Source: Atherix ibis (Eukaryota > Arthropoda > Insecta > Diptera > Athericidae). From it: a stretch of DNA of 64,000 nt. Location of the stretch: contig OY282608.1 in NCBI GenBank assembly GCA_958298945.1, positions 82,012,806 through 82,076,805 on the forward strand, in the 5' to 3' direction. The position numbers and the translations under genes were made by a program. Under the pieces are notes generated by a model. That model saw only the letters and a program-made list of their open reading frames with translations. It did no database searches and was not told the DNA's origin. This document shows, piece after piece, positions 42,600-57,399 of this stretch; position 1 is the first letter of the stretch, and every line of letters starts with the position of its first letter.

Positions 42600-45000
42600 A
42601 ACAAACCTACTAGCCAACAAACCAACAAACCAACGAACCAACAAACAAACAAACTAACAAACCAACAAGCCAACAAGCGAACAAACCAACAAACCAACAA
42701 ACCAACAAACCCACAAGCCAACAAACCAACAAACCAACAAACCAAGTAACCAACAAACCAACAAGCCAACAAACCAACAAACCCACAAACCAACAAACCA
42801 ACAAACCAACAAACCATGAAACCAACAAACCAACAAACCAACGAACCAACAAACCAACAAGCCAACAAGCCAACAAACCAACAAACCAACAAAATAACAA
42901 ACCAACAAACGAACAAACCAACAAACCAACAAACCAACAAACCAACAAACCAATAAGCCAACAAACCAACAAACCAACAAACGAACAAACAAACAAACAA
43001 ACAAACCAACACACCAACAAACCCACAAACCAACAAACGAACAAACCAACAAACCAAAAAACCAACAAACCAACAAGCCCACAAACGAACAAACCAACAA
43101 ACATATAAACCAACAAACCAACAAACCAACAAGCCAACAAGCCAACAAACCAACAAACTAACAAAGCAACAAACCAACAAACGAACATACCAACAAACCA
43201 ACAAACCAACAAACCAACAAACCAACAAACCAACAAACCAACATGCCAACAAGCCACCAAATCAACAAGCCAACCAATAAACAAGCCAACAAACCAACAA
43301 ACCAACAAACCAACAATCCAACGAGCCAACAAGCCAACAAACCAACAAACCAACAAACCAACAAACCAACAAACCAACAAGCCAATAAACCAACAAGCCA
43401 ACAAACCAACAGACCAACAAACACATAAACTAACAAACCAACAAACCAACAAACCAACAAACCATCAAACTAACAAACCAACAAACGAAAAAACCAACAA
43501 ACCAACAAACCAACAAACCAACAAACGAACAAACCAACAAACAAACAAACCAACAAACAAACAAACAAACAAACAAACAAACAAACAAACAAACCCATAA
43601 ACCAACAAACCAAAAACCAACAAACCAACAAACCAACAAACCAACAAACCAACAAACCAGCAAACCAACAAGCCAACTAACCAAAAAAATAAACAAACCA
43701 ACAAACCAACAAACCAACAAACCAACAAACCAACAAACGAACAAACCAACAAACCAACAAACCAACAAACCAACAAACCAACAAACCAACAAACAGACAA
43801 ACCAACAAACCAACAAACCAACAAACCAACAAACCAACAAGCCAACAAACCAAAAAACCCACAAACCAACAAACCAACAAACCAACAAACCATGAAACCA
43901 ACAAACCAACAAACCAACGAACCAACAAACCAACAAGCCAACAAGCCAACAAACCAACAAACCAACAAAGCTACAAACCAACAAACGAACAAACCAACAA
44001 ACCAACAAACCAACAAACCAACAAATCAATAAGCCAACAAACCAACAAACCAACAAACGAACAAACAAACAAACAAACAAACCAACACACCAACAAACCC
44101 ACAAACCAACAAACGAACAAACCAACAAACCAAAAAACCAACAAACCAACAAGCCCACAAACGAACAAACCAACAAACATATAAACCAACAAACCAACAA
44201 ACCAACAAGCCAACAAGCCAACAAACAAACAAACCAACAAAGCAACAAACCAACAAACGAACATACCAACAAACCAACAAACCAACAAACCAACAAACCA
44301 ACAAACCAACAAACCAACAAACCAACAAACCAACAAACCAACAAACCAACAAGCCAACAAACCAAAAAACCAACAAACCAACAAGCCAACAAACCAACAA
44401 ACTAACAAACCAACAAACCAACAAACGAACAAACCAACAAACCAACAAACCAACAAACCAACAAACCCACAAGCCAACAAACCAACAAACCAACAAACCA
44501 AGTAACCAACAAACCAACAAACCAAGTAACCAACAAACCAACAAGCCAACAAACCAACAAACCAACAAACCAACAAACCAATAAACCAACAAACCAACAA
44601 ACAGACAAACCAACAAACCAACAAACCAACAAACCAACAAACAGACAAACCAACAAACCAACAAACCAACAAACCAACAAACCAACAAACCGACAAACCA
44701 ACAAACCAACAAACCATGAAACCAACAAACTAACAAACCAACAAGCCAACAAACCAACAAACCAAAAAACAGCAAACCAACAAACCAACAAACCAACAAA
44801 CCAACAAGCCAACAAGCCAACAAACCAACAAACCAACAAAGCAACAAACCAACAAACGAACAAACCAACAAACCAACAAACCAACAAACCAACAAACCAA
44901 CAAACCAACAAACCAACAAACCAAAAAACCAACAAACCAACAAGCCAACAAACCAACAAACCAACAAGCCAACACACCAACAAACCAACAAACGAACAAA
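42600..45000. repeat. 1077-bp HOR
   Basis: ACATATAAACC (43101/44178) and ACGAACATACC (43181/44258) recur at exactly 1077 bp, as do ACCATGAAACC units with small drift (42816, 43891). Because 1077 is not a multiple of 8, the repeat contains internal units of other lengths, including a 7-base unit near 43614 and an extra-length run near 43687. Confidence 0.83.
43552..43594. repeat. Variable AAAC tract, 11 repeats
   Basis: Eleven Cs at 4-bp spacing, then CCCATAA. The left flank has lost the GATC unit found in family D. Confidence 0.93.
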
Positions 45001-45299
45001 CAAACAAACCAACAAACCAACACACCAACAAACCCACAAACCAACAAACTAACAAACCAAAAAACCAACAAACCAACAAGCCAACAAACGAAAAAAGCAA
45101 CAAACCAACAAACAAACAAACCAACAAACAAACAAACCAACAAACCAACAAACCAACAAACCAACAAACCAACAAACCAACAAACCAACAAATCAACAAA
45201 CCAACAAACCAACAAACCAACAAACCAACAAGCCAAGGACCCAAAAAACCAACAAACCAACAAATCAACAAGCCAACAAGCCACCAAATCAACAAGCCA

Positions 45300-47440
45300 A
45301 CAAATCAACAAGCCAACAAACCAACAAACCAACAAACCAACAAACCAACGAGCCAACAAACCAACAAACCAAAAAACCAACAACCGAACAAACCAACAAA
45401 CCAACAAGCTAACAAACGAACAAACAAACAAACAAACAAACGAACAAGCCAACAAATCAACAAACCAACAAACCAACAAACCAACAAACCAACAGACCAA
45501 CAAACCAAAAAAAGAACAAACCAACAAACCAACAAACCAACAAACCAACAAACCAACAAACCAACAAGCCAATAAACCAACAAACCAACAAAACAACAAA
45601 CCAACAAAACAACAAGCCAACAAACCAAAAAACCAACAAACCAACAAACCAACAAACCAACAAACCAACAAACCAACAAACCAACACACCAACAAACGAA
45701 TAAACCAACAAACCAACAAACCAAGTAACCAACAAACCAACAAGCCAGCAAACGACCAAACCAACAAACGAACAAACGAACAAACGAACAAACCAACAAA
45801 CCAACAAGCCAACAAACCAACAAACCAACAAACGAACAAACCAACAAACCAACAAACCAACAAACAAACAAGCCAAAAAGCCAACAAACCAATAAGCCAA
45901 CAAACCAAGAAACCTACAAGCCAACAAACGAACAAGTCAACAAACCAACAAAGCAACAAGGCAACAAGCCAACAAACCAACAACCCAACAAACCAACAAA
46001 CCAAACGAACAAACCAACAAACCAACAAACGAATAAACCAACCAACGAACAAACCAACAAAACAACAAGCCAACAAACGAACAAACCAACAAACAAACAA
46101 ACGAACAAGCCAACAAACCAACAAACCAACAAACCAACAAACCAACAAATCAACAAACCAGCAAACGAAAAAACCAACAAACCAAAAAACCAACAAACCA
46201 ACAAACCAACAAACCAACAAGCCAACAAGCCAACAAACCAACAGACCAACAAACCAACAAACTAACAAACCAACAAACCAACAAACGAACAAACCAATAA
46301 ACCAACAAACCAACAAACCAACAAACCCACAAGCCAACAAACCAACAAACCAACAAACCAATAAACCAACAAACCAACAAACAGACAAACCAACAAACCA
46401 ACAAACCAACAAACCAACAAACAGACAAACCAACAAACCAACAAACCAACAAACCAACAAACCAAGAAACCAACAAACCTACAAGCCAACAAACCAACAA
46501 GTCAACAAACCAACAAAGCAACAAACCAACAAGCCAACAAACCAACAACCCAACAAACCAACAAACCAAACGAACAAACCAACAAACCAACAAACGAATA
46601 AACCAACCAACGAACAAACCAATAAACCAACAAACCAACAAACCAACAAACCAACAAACCAACAAACCAACAAACCAAAAAACCAACAACCGAACAAACC
46701 AACAAACCAAACGAACAAACCAACAAACCAACAAACGAATAAACCAACCAACGAACAAACCAATAAACCAACAAGCCAACAAACCAACAAACCAACAAGC
46801 CAACACACCAACAAACCAACAAACGAACAAACAAACAAACCAACAAACCAACACACCAACAAACCCACAAACCAACAAACTAACAAACCAAAAAACCAAC
46901 AAACCAACAAGCCAACAAACGAACAAAGCAACAAACCAACAAACAAACAAACCAACAAACAAACAAACCAACAAACCAACAAACCAACAAACCAACAAAC
47001 CAACAAACCAACAAACCAACAAATCAACAAACCAACAAACCAACAAACCAACAAACCAACAAGCCAACAACCCAAAAAACCAACAAACCAACAAATCAAC
47101 AAGCCAACAAGCCACCAAATCAACAAGCCAACAAATCAACAAGCCAACAAACCAACAAACCAACAAACCAACAAACCAACAAACCAACAAACCAAAAAAC
47201 CAACAACCGAACAAACCAACAAACCAACAAGCTAACAAACGAACAAACAAACAAACAAACAAACAAACAAGCCAACAAACCAACAAACCAACAAACCAAC
47301 AAACCAACAAACCAACAAACCAACAGACCAACAAACCAAAAAAAGAACAAACCAACAAACCAACAAACCAACAAACCAACAAACCAACAAACCAACAAAC
47401 CAACAAACCAACAAGCCAATAAACCAACAAACCAACAAAA
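45300..47440. repeat. Start of family F with closely spaced CCAAACGAAC slips
   Basis: The register-changing string CCAAACGAAC appears at 46001, 46566 and 46707 (steps 565 and 141) and then at 47840. Around 46.58-46.78 kb a block containing CGAATAAACCAACC is repeated at about 141 bp, with partial loss of the intervening HOR. The stretch joins family D/E to the long F copies. Confidence 0.75.
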
Positions 47441-49190
47441 CAACAAACCAACAAACCAACAAGCCAACAAACCAAAAAACCAACAAACCAACAAACCAAC
47501 AAACCAACAAACCAACAAACCAACAAACCAACACACCAACAAACGAATAAACCAACAAACCAACAAACCAAGTAACCAACAAACCAACAAGCCAGCAAAC
47601 GACCAAACCAACAAACGAACAAACGAACAAACGAACAAACCAACAAACCAACAATCCAACAAACCAACAAACCAACAAACGAACAAACCAACAAACCAAC
47701 AAACAAACAAGCCAAAAAGCCAACAAACCAATAAGCCAACAAACCAAGAAACCTACAAGCCAACAAACCAACAAGTCAACAAACCAACAAAGCAACAAGC
47801 CAACAAGCCAACAAACCAACAACCCAACAAACCAACAAACCAAACGAACAAACCAACAAACCAACAAACGAATAAACCAACCAACGAACAAACCAACAAA
47901 ACAACAAGCCAACAAACGAACAAACCAACAAACAAACAAACGAACAAGCCAACAAACCAACAAACCAACAAACCAACAAACCAACAAACCAACAAATCAA
48001 CAAACCAGCAAACGAAAAAACCAACAAACCAAAAAACCAACAAACCAACAAACCAACAAACCAACAAGCCAACAAGCCAACAAACAAACAGACCAACAAA
48101 CCAACAAACTAACAAACCAACAAACCAACAAACGAACAAACCAATAAACCAACAAACCAACAAACCAACAAACCCACAAGCCAACAAACCAACAAACCAA
48201 CAAACCAATAAACCAACAAACCAACAAACAGACAAACCAACAAACCAACAAACCAACAAACCAACAAACAGACAAACCAACAAACCAACAAACCAACAAA
48301 CCAACAAACCAACAAACCAACAAACCAACAAAACAACAAACCAACAAACCAACAAGCCAACAAACCAAAAAACCAACAAACCAACAAACCAACAAACCAA
48401 CAAACCAACAAACCAACAAACCAACACACCAACAAACGAATAAACCAACAAACCAACAAACCAAGTAACCAACAAACCAACAAGCCAGCAAACGACCAAA
48501 CCAACAAACGAACAAACGAACAAACGAACAAACCAACAAACCAACAATCCAACAAACCAACAAACCAACAAACGAACAAACCAACAAACCAACAAACAAA
48601 CAAGCCAAAAAGCCAACAAACCAATAAGCCAACAAACCAAGAAACCTACAAGCCAACAAACCAACAAGTCAACAAACCAACAAAGCAACAAGCCAACAAG
48701 CCAACAAACCAACAACCCAATAAACCAACAAACCAAACGAACAAACCAACAAACCAACAAACGAATAAACCAACCAACGAACAAACCAACAAAACAACAA
48801 GCCAACAAACGAACAAACCAACAAACAAACAAACGAACAAGCCAACAAACCAACAAACCAACAAACCAACAAACCAACAAACCAACAAATCACCAACCAG
48901 CAAACGAAAAAACCAACAAACCAAAAAACCAACAAACCAACAAACCAACAAACCAACAAGCCAACAAGCCAACAAACAAACAGACCAACAAACCAACAAA
49001 CTAACAAACCAACAAACCAACAAACGAACAAACCAATAAACCAACAAACCAACAAACCAACAAACCCACAAGCCAACAAACCAACAAACCAACAAACCAA
49101 TAAACCAACAAACCAACAAACAGACAAACCAACAAACCAACAAACCAACAAACCAACAAACAGACAAACCAACAAACCAACAAACCAACA
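47400..49190. repeat. 893-bp tandem duplication
   Basis: CCAAACGAAC at 47840/48733 and the CCTACAAGCC series are 893 bp apart, and variant order agrees over nearly the whole of both copies. Differences noted: AACCCAATAA at about 48717 against AACCCAACAA at 47824, and a one-base deletion with a substitution near 48894 (ATCACCAACC against ATCAACAAACC at about 47997). The copies part near 48.29/49.19 kb. Confidence 0.87.
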
Positions 49191-49570
49191 AACCAACAAA
49201 CCAAGAAACCAACAAACCTACAAGCCAACAAACCAACAAGTCAACAAACCAACAAAGCAACAAGCCAACAAGCCAACAAACCAACAACCCAACAAACCAA
49301 CAAACCAACAAACGAATAAACCAACCAACGAACAAACCAATAAACCAACAAACCAACAAACCAACAAACCAACGAGCCAACAAACCAACAAACCAAAAAA
49401 CCAACAACCGAACAAACCAACAAACCAATAAGCTAACAAACGAACAAACAAACAAACTAACAAACCAAAAAACCAACAAACCAACAAACTAACAAGCCAA
49501 CAAACGAAAAAACCAACAAACCAACAAACCAACAAACCAACAAACCAACCAACCAACAAACAAACGAACC

Positions 49571-49621
49571 AACAAACAAACAAACAAACAAACAAACAAA
49601 CAAACAAACAAACAAACAAAC
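49571..49621. repeat. Variable AAAC tract, 13 repeats
   Basis: Thirteen Cs at 4-bp spacing, then CCCATAA. The left flank is CAAACGAACC, typical of family F. Confidence 0.93.
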
Positions 49622-52618
49622 CCATAAACCAACAAACCAACAAACCAACAAACCAACAAACCAACAAACCAACAAACCAACAAACCAACAAACCAGCAAA
49701 CCAACAAGCCAACTAACCAAAAAACCAACAAACCAACAAACCAACAAACCAACAAACCAACAAACCAAAAAACGAACAAACCAACAAACCAACAAACCAA
49801 CAAACCAACAAACCAACAAACCAACAAGCCAATAAACCAACAAACCAACAAACCAACAAACCAACAAACCAACAAGCCAACAAACCAAAAAACCAATAAA
49901 CCAACAAGCCAACAAACCAACAAACTAACAAACCAACAAACCAACAAACGAATAAACCAACAAACCAACAAACCAACAAACCAACAAACCCACAAAACAA
50001 CAAACCAACAAACCAACAAACCAAGTAACCAACAAACCAACAAGCCAACAAACCAACAAACCAACAAACCAACAAACCAACAAACCAATAAACCAACAAA
50101 CCAACAAACAGACAAACCAACAAACCAACAAACCAACAAACCAACAAACAGACAAACCAACAAACCAACAAACCAACAAACCAGCAAACCAACAAACCAA
50201 CAAACCAACAAACCAACAAACCATGAAACCAACAAACCAACAAACCAACAAGCCAACAAACCAACAAACCAACAAACCAACAAACCAACAAACCAACAAG
50301 CCAACAAGCCAACAAACCAACAAACCAACAAAGCAACAAACCAACAAACGAACAAACCAACAAACCAACAAACCAACAAACCAACAAACCAACAAACCAA
50401 CAAACCAACAAGCCAACAAACCAACAAACCAACAAGCCAACAAACCAACAAACCAACAAACGAAAAAACAAACAAACCAACAAACCAACACACCAACAAA
50501 CCCACAAACTAACAAGCCAACACACCAAAAAACCAACAAACCAACAAGCCAACAAACGAACAAACCAACAAACCAACAAACAAACAAACCAACAAACAAA
50601 CAAACCAACAAACCAACAAACCAACAAACAAACAAACCAACAAACCAACAAATCAACAAACCAACCAACCAACAAACCAACAAACCAACAAGCCAACAAA
50701 CCAAAAAACCAACAAACCAACAAATGAACAAGCCAACAAGCCACCAAATCAACAAGCCAACAAACCAACGAGCCAACAAACCAACAAACCAACAAACCAA
50801 CAAACCAACGAGCCAACAAACCAACAAACCAAAAAACGAACAACCGAACAAACCATCAAACCAACAAGCTAACAAACGAACAAACAAACAAACAAACAAA
50901 CAAACGAAAAAGCCAACAAACCAATAAACCAACAAACCAACAAACCAACAAACCAACAGACCAACAAACCAAAAAAAGAACAAACCAACAAACCAACAAA
51001 CCAACAAACCAACAAACCAACAAACCAATAAGCCAATAAACCAACAAACCAACAAACCAACAAACCAACAAACCAACAAGCCAACAAACCAAAAAACCAA
51101 CAAACCAACAAACCAACAAACCAACAAACCAACAAACCAACAAACGAACAAACCAACACACAAACAAACGAATAAACCAACAAACCAACAAACCAAGTAA
51201 CCAACAAACCAACAAGCTAGCAAACGAACAAACCAACAAACGAACAAACGAATAAACGAACAAACCAACAAACCAACAAGCCAACAAACCAACAAACCAA
51301 CAAACGAACAAACCAACAAACCAACAAACCAACAAACAAACAAGCCAATAAGCCAACAAACCAATAAGCCAACAAACCAACAAACCTACAAGCCAACTAA
51401 CCAACAAGTCAACAAACCAACAAAGCAACAAGCCAACAAGCCAACAAACCAACAACCCAACAAACCAACAAACCAACAAACCAACAAACCAACAAACCAA
51501 CAAACAAACAAGCCAACAAGCCAACAAACCAACAAACCAACAAACCAACAAACGAACAAAGCAACAAACCAACAAACAAACAAACCAACAAACAAACAAA
51601 CCAACAAACCAACAAACCAACAAACCAACAAACCAACAAACCAACAAACCAACAAATCAACAAACCAACAAACCAACAAACCAACAAACCAACAAGCCAA
51701 CAACCCAAAAAACCAACAAACCAACAAATCAACAAGCCAACAAGCCACCAAATCAACAAGCCAACAAATCAACAAGCCAACAAACCAACAAACCAACAAA
51801 CCAACAAACCAACAAACCAACAAACCAAAAAACCAACAACCGAACAAACCAACAAACCAACAAGCTAACAAACGAACAAACAAACAAACAAACAAACAAA
51901 CAAGCCAACAAACCAACAAACCAACAAACCAACAAACCAACAAACCAACAGACCAACAAACCAAAAAAAGAACAAACCAACAAACCAACAAACCAACAAA
52001 CCAACAAACCAACAAACCAACAAACCAACAAACCAACAAACCAACAAGCCAATAAACCAACAAACCAACAAAACAACAAACCAACAAACCAACAAGCCAA
52101 CAAACCAAAAAACCAACAAACCAACAAACCAACAAACCAACATACCAACAAACCAACAAACCAACACACCAACAAACGCATAAACCAACAAACCAACAAA
52201 CCAAGTAACCAACAAAGCAACAAACCAACAAACGAACAAACCAACAAACCAACAAACCAACAAACCAACAAATCAACAAACCAACAAACCAACAAGCCAA
52301 CAAGCCAACAAACCAACAACCCAACAAACCAACAAACCAACAAACGAATAAACCAACCAACGAACAAACCAATAAACCAACAAACCAACAAACCAACAAA
52401 CCAACGAGCCAACAAACCAACAAACCAAAAAACCAAGAACCGAACAAACCAACAAACCAATAAGCTAACAAACGAACAGACAAACAAACTAACAAACCAA
52501 CAAACCAACAAACCAACAAACTAACAAACCAACAAACGAAAAAACCAACAAACCAACAAACCAACAAACCAACAAACCAACCAACCAACAAACGAACAAA
52601 CCAACAAACAAACGAACC

Positions 52619-52669
52619 AACAAACAAACAAACAAACAAACAAACAAACAAACAAACAAACAAACAAAC
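52619..52669. repeat. Variable AAAC tract, 13 repeats
   Basis: Thirteen Cs at 4-bp spacing, then CCCATAA, exactly 3048 bp from the previous family F tract. Confidence 0.93.
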
Positions 52670-53769
52670 CCATAAACCAACAAACCAACAAACCAACAAA
52701 CCAACAAACCAACAAACCAACAAACCAACAAACCAACAAACCAACAAACCAGCAAACCAACAAGCCAACTAACCAAAAAACCAACAAACCAACAAACCAA
52801 CAAACCAACAAACCAACAAACCAAAAAACGAGCAAACCAACAAACCAACAAACCAACAAACCAACAAACCAACAAGCCAATAAACCAACAAACAAACAAA
52901 CCAACAAACCAACAAACCAACAAGCCAACAAACCAAAAAACCAATAAACCAACAAGCCAACAAACCAACAAACTAACAAACCAACAAACCAACAAACGAA
53001 TAAACCAACAAACCAACAAACCAACAAACCAACAAACCCACAAAACAACAAACCAACAAACCAACAAACCAAGTAACCAACAAACCAACAAGCCAACAAA
53101 CCAACAAACCAACAAACCAACAAACCAACAAACCAATAAACCAACAAACCAACAAACAGACAAACCAACAAACCAACAAACCAACAAACCAACAAACAGA
53201 CAAACCAACAAACCAACAAACCAACAAACCAGCAAACCAACAAACCAACAAACCAACAAACCAACAAACCATGAAACCAACAAACCAACAAACCAACAAG
53301 CCAACAAACCAAAAAACCAACAAACCAATAAACCAACAAACCAACAAGCCAACAAGCCAACAAACCAACAAACCAACAAAGCAACAAACCAACAAACGAA
53401 CAAACCAACAAACCAACAAACCAACAAACCAACAAACCAACAAACCAACAAGCCAACAAACCAACAAACCAACAAGCCAACAAACCAACAAACCAACAAA
53501 CGAAAAAACAAACAAACCAACAAACCAACACACCAACAAACCCACAAACTAACAAACCAACACACCAAAAAACCAACAAACCAACAAGCCAACAAACGAA
53601 CAAACCAACAAACCAACAAACAAACAAACCAACAAACAAACAAACCAACAAACCAACAAACCAACAAACAAACAAACCAACAAACCAACAAATCAACAAA
53701 CCAACCAACCAACAAACCAACAAACCAACAAGCCAACAAACCAAAAAACCAACAAACCAACAAATCAAC

Positions 53770-54180
53770 AAGCCAACAAGCCACCAAATCAACAAGCCAA
53801 CAAATCAACGAGCCAACAAACCAACAAACCAACAAACCAACAAACCAACGAGCCAACAAACCAACAAACCAAAAAACCAACAACCGAACAAACCATCAAA
53901 CCAACAAGCTAACAAACGAACAAACAAACAAACAAACAAACAAACGAAAAAACCAACAAACCAACAAATCAACAAGCCAACAAGCCACCAAATCAACAAG
54001 CCAACAAATCAACGAGCCAACAAACCAACAAACCAACAAACCAACAAACCAACGAGCCAACAAACCAACAAACCAAAAAACCAACAACCGAACAAACCAT
54101 CAAACCAACAAGCTACCAAACGAACAAACAAACAAACAAACAAACAAACGAAAAAGCCAACAAACCAATAAACCAACAAA
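53770..54180. repeat. 204-bp duplication inside the second 3-kb HOR copy
   Basis: CCACCAAATC at 53781/53985 and the ACCGAACAAACCATC string (about 53884/54088) recur 204 bp apart. Each copy holds a GCTAACAAACGAAC unit (GCTACCAAACGAAC in the right one) and the fixed seven-repeat AAAC tract. The neighbouring HOR copies at 50.75 and 56.99 kb carry the block once. 204 is not a multiple of 8 because the block contains tetramer units and a register change. Confidence 0.87.
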
Positions 54181-55854
54181 CCAACAAACCAACAAACCAA
54201 CAAACCAACAGACCAACAAACCAAAAAAAGAACAAACCAACAAACCAACAAACCAACAAACCAACAAACCAACAAACCAATAAGCCAATAAACCAACAAA
54301 CCAACAAACCAACAAACCAACAAACCAACAAGCCAACAAACCAAAAAACCAACAAACCAACAAACCAACAAACCAACAAACCAACAAACCAACAAACGAA
54401 CAAACCAACACACAAACAAACGAATAAACCAACAAACCAACAAACCAAGTAACCAACAAACCAACAAGCCAGCAAACGAACAAACCAACAAACGAACAAA
54501 CGAATAAACGAACAAACCAACAAACCAACAAGCCAACAAACCAACAAACCAACAAACGAACAAACCAACAAACCAACAAACCAACAAACAAACAAGCCAA
54601 TAAGCCAACAAACCAATAAGCCAACAAACCAACAAACCTACAAGCCAACTAACCAACAAGTCAACAAACCAACAAAGCAACAAGCCAACAAGCCAACAAA
54701 CCAACAACCCAACAAACCAACAAACCAACAAACCAACAAACCAACAAACCAACAAACAAACAAGCCAACAAGCCAACAAACCAACAAACCAACAAACCAA
54801 CAAACGAACAAAGCAACAAACCAACAAACAAACAAACCAACAAACAAACAAACCAACAAACCAACAAACCAACAAATCAACAAACCAACAAACCAACAAA
54901 CCAACAAATCAACAAACCAACAAACCAACAAACCAACAAACCAACAAACCAACAAGCCAACAACCCAAAAAACCAACAAACCAACAAATCAACAAGCCAA
55001 CAAGCCACCAAATCAACAAGCCAACAAATCAACAAGCCAACAAACCAACAAACCAACAAACCAACAAACCAACAAACCAACAAACCAAAAAACCAACAAC
55101 CGAACAAACCAACAAACCAACAAGCTAACAAACGAACAAACAAACAAACAAACAAACAAACAAGCCAACAAACCAACAAACCAACAAACCAACAAACCAA
55201 CAAACCAACAGACCAACAAACCAAAAAAAGAACAAACCAACAAACCAACAAACCAACAAACCAACAAACCAACAAACCAACAAACCAACAAACCAACAAG
55301 CCAATAAACCAACAAACCAACAAAACAACAAACCAACAAACCAACAAGCCAACAAACCAAAAAACCAACAAACCAACAAACCAACACACGAACAAACCAA
55401 CAAACCAACACACCAACAAACGAATAAACCAACAAACCAACAAACCAAGTAACCAACAAAGCAACAAACCAACAAACGAACAAACCAACAAACCAACAAA
55501 CCAACAAATCAACAAACCAACAAACCAACAAGCCAACAAGCCAACAAACCAACAACCCAACAAACCAACAAACCAACAAACGAATAAACCAACCAACGAA
55601 CAAACCAATAAACCAACAAACCAACAAACCAACAAACCAACGAGCCAACAAACCAACAAACCAAAAAACCAACAACCGAACAAACCAACAAACCAATAAG
55701 CTAACAAACGAACAGACAAACAAACTAACAAACCAACAAACCAACAAACCAACAAACTAACAAGCCAACAAACGAAAAAACCAACAAACCAACAAACCAA
55801 CAAACCAACAAACCAACCAACCAACAAACGAACAAACCAACAAACAAACGAACC

Positions 55855-55889
55855 AACAAACAAACAAACAAACAAACAAACAAACAAAC
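55855..55889. repeat. Variable AAAC tract, 9 repeats
   Basis: Nine Cs at 4-bp spacing, then CCCATAA. It is four tetramers shorter than the other family F copies while the flanks are the same. Confidence 0.93.
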
Positions 55890-57399
55890 CCATAAACCAA
55901 CAAACCAACAAACCAACAAACCAACAAACCAACAAACCAACAAACCAACAAACCAGCAAACCAACAAGCCAACTAACCAAAAAACCAACAAACCAACAAA
56001 CCAACAAACCAACAAACCAACAAACCAAAAAACGAGCAAACCAACAAACCAACAAACCAACAAACCAACAAACCAACAAGCCAATAAACCAACAAACCAA
56101 CAAACCAACAAACCAACAAACCAACAAGCCAACAAACCAAAAAACCAATAAACCAACAAGCCAAAAAACCAACAAACTAACAAACCAACAAACCAACAAA
56201 CGAATAAACCAACAAACCAACAAACCAACAAACCAACAAACCCACAAAACAACAAACCAACAAACCAACAAACCAAGGAACCAACAAACCAACAAGCCAA
56301 CAAACCAACAAACCAACAAACCAACAAACCAACAAACCAATAAACCAACAAACCAACAAACAGACAAACCAACAAACCAACAAACCAACAAACCAATAAA
56401 CAGACAAACCAACAAACCAACAAACCAACAAACCAGCAAACCAACAAACCAACAAACCAACAAACCAACAAACCATGAAACCAACAAACCAACAAACCAA
56501 CAAGCCAACAAACCAACAAACCAACAAACCAACAAACCAACAAACCAACAAGCCAACAAGCCAACAAACCAACAAACCAACAAAGCAACAAACCAACAAA
56601 CGAACAAACCAACAAACCAACAAACCAACAAACCAACAAACCAACAAACCAACAAGCCAACAAACCAACAAACCAACAGCCAACAAACCAACAAACCAAC
56701 AAACGAAAAAACAAACAAACCAACAAACCAACACACCAACAAACCCACAAACTAACAAACCAACACACCAAAAAACCAACAAACCAACAAGCCAACAAAC
56801 GAACAAACCAACAAACCAACAAACAAACAAACCAACAAACAAACAAACCAACAAACCAACAAACCAACAAACAAACAAACCAACAAACCAACAAATCAAC
56901 AAACCAACCAACCAACAAACCAACAAACCAACAAGCCAACAAACCAAAAAACCAACAAACCAACAAATCAACAAGCCAACAAGCCACCAAATCAACAAGC
57001 CAACAAATCAACGAGCCAACAAACCAACAAACCAACAAACCAACAAACCAACGAGCCAACAAACCAACAAACCAAAAAACCAACAACCGAACAAACCATC
57101 AAACCAACAAGCTAACAAACGAACAAACAAACAAACAAACAAACAAACGAAAAAGCCAACAAACCAATAAACCAACAAACCAACAAACCAACAAACCAAC
57201 AAACCAACAGACCAACAAACCAAAAAAAGAACAAACCAACAAACCAACAAACCAACAAACCAACAAACCAACAAACCAACAAACCAATAAGCCAATAAAC
57301 CAACAAACCAACAAACCAACAAACCAACAAACCAACAAGCCAACAAACCAAAAAACCAACAAACCAACAAACCAACAAACCAACAAACCAACAAACCAA

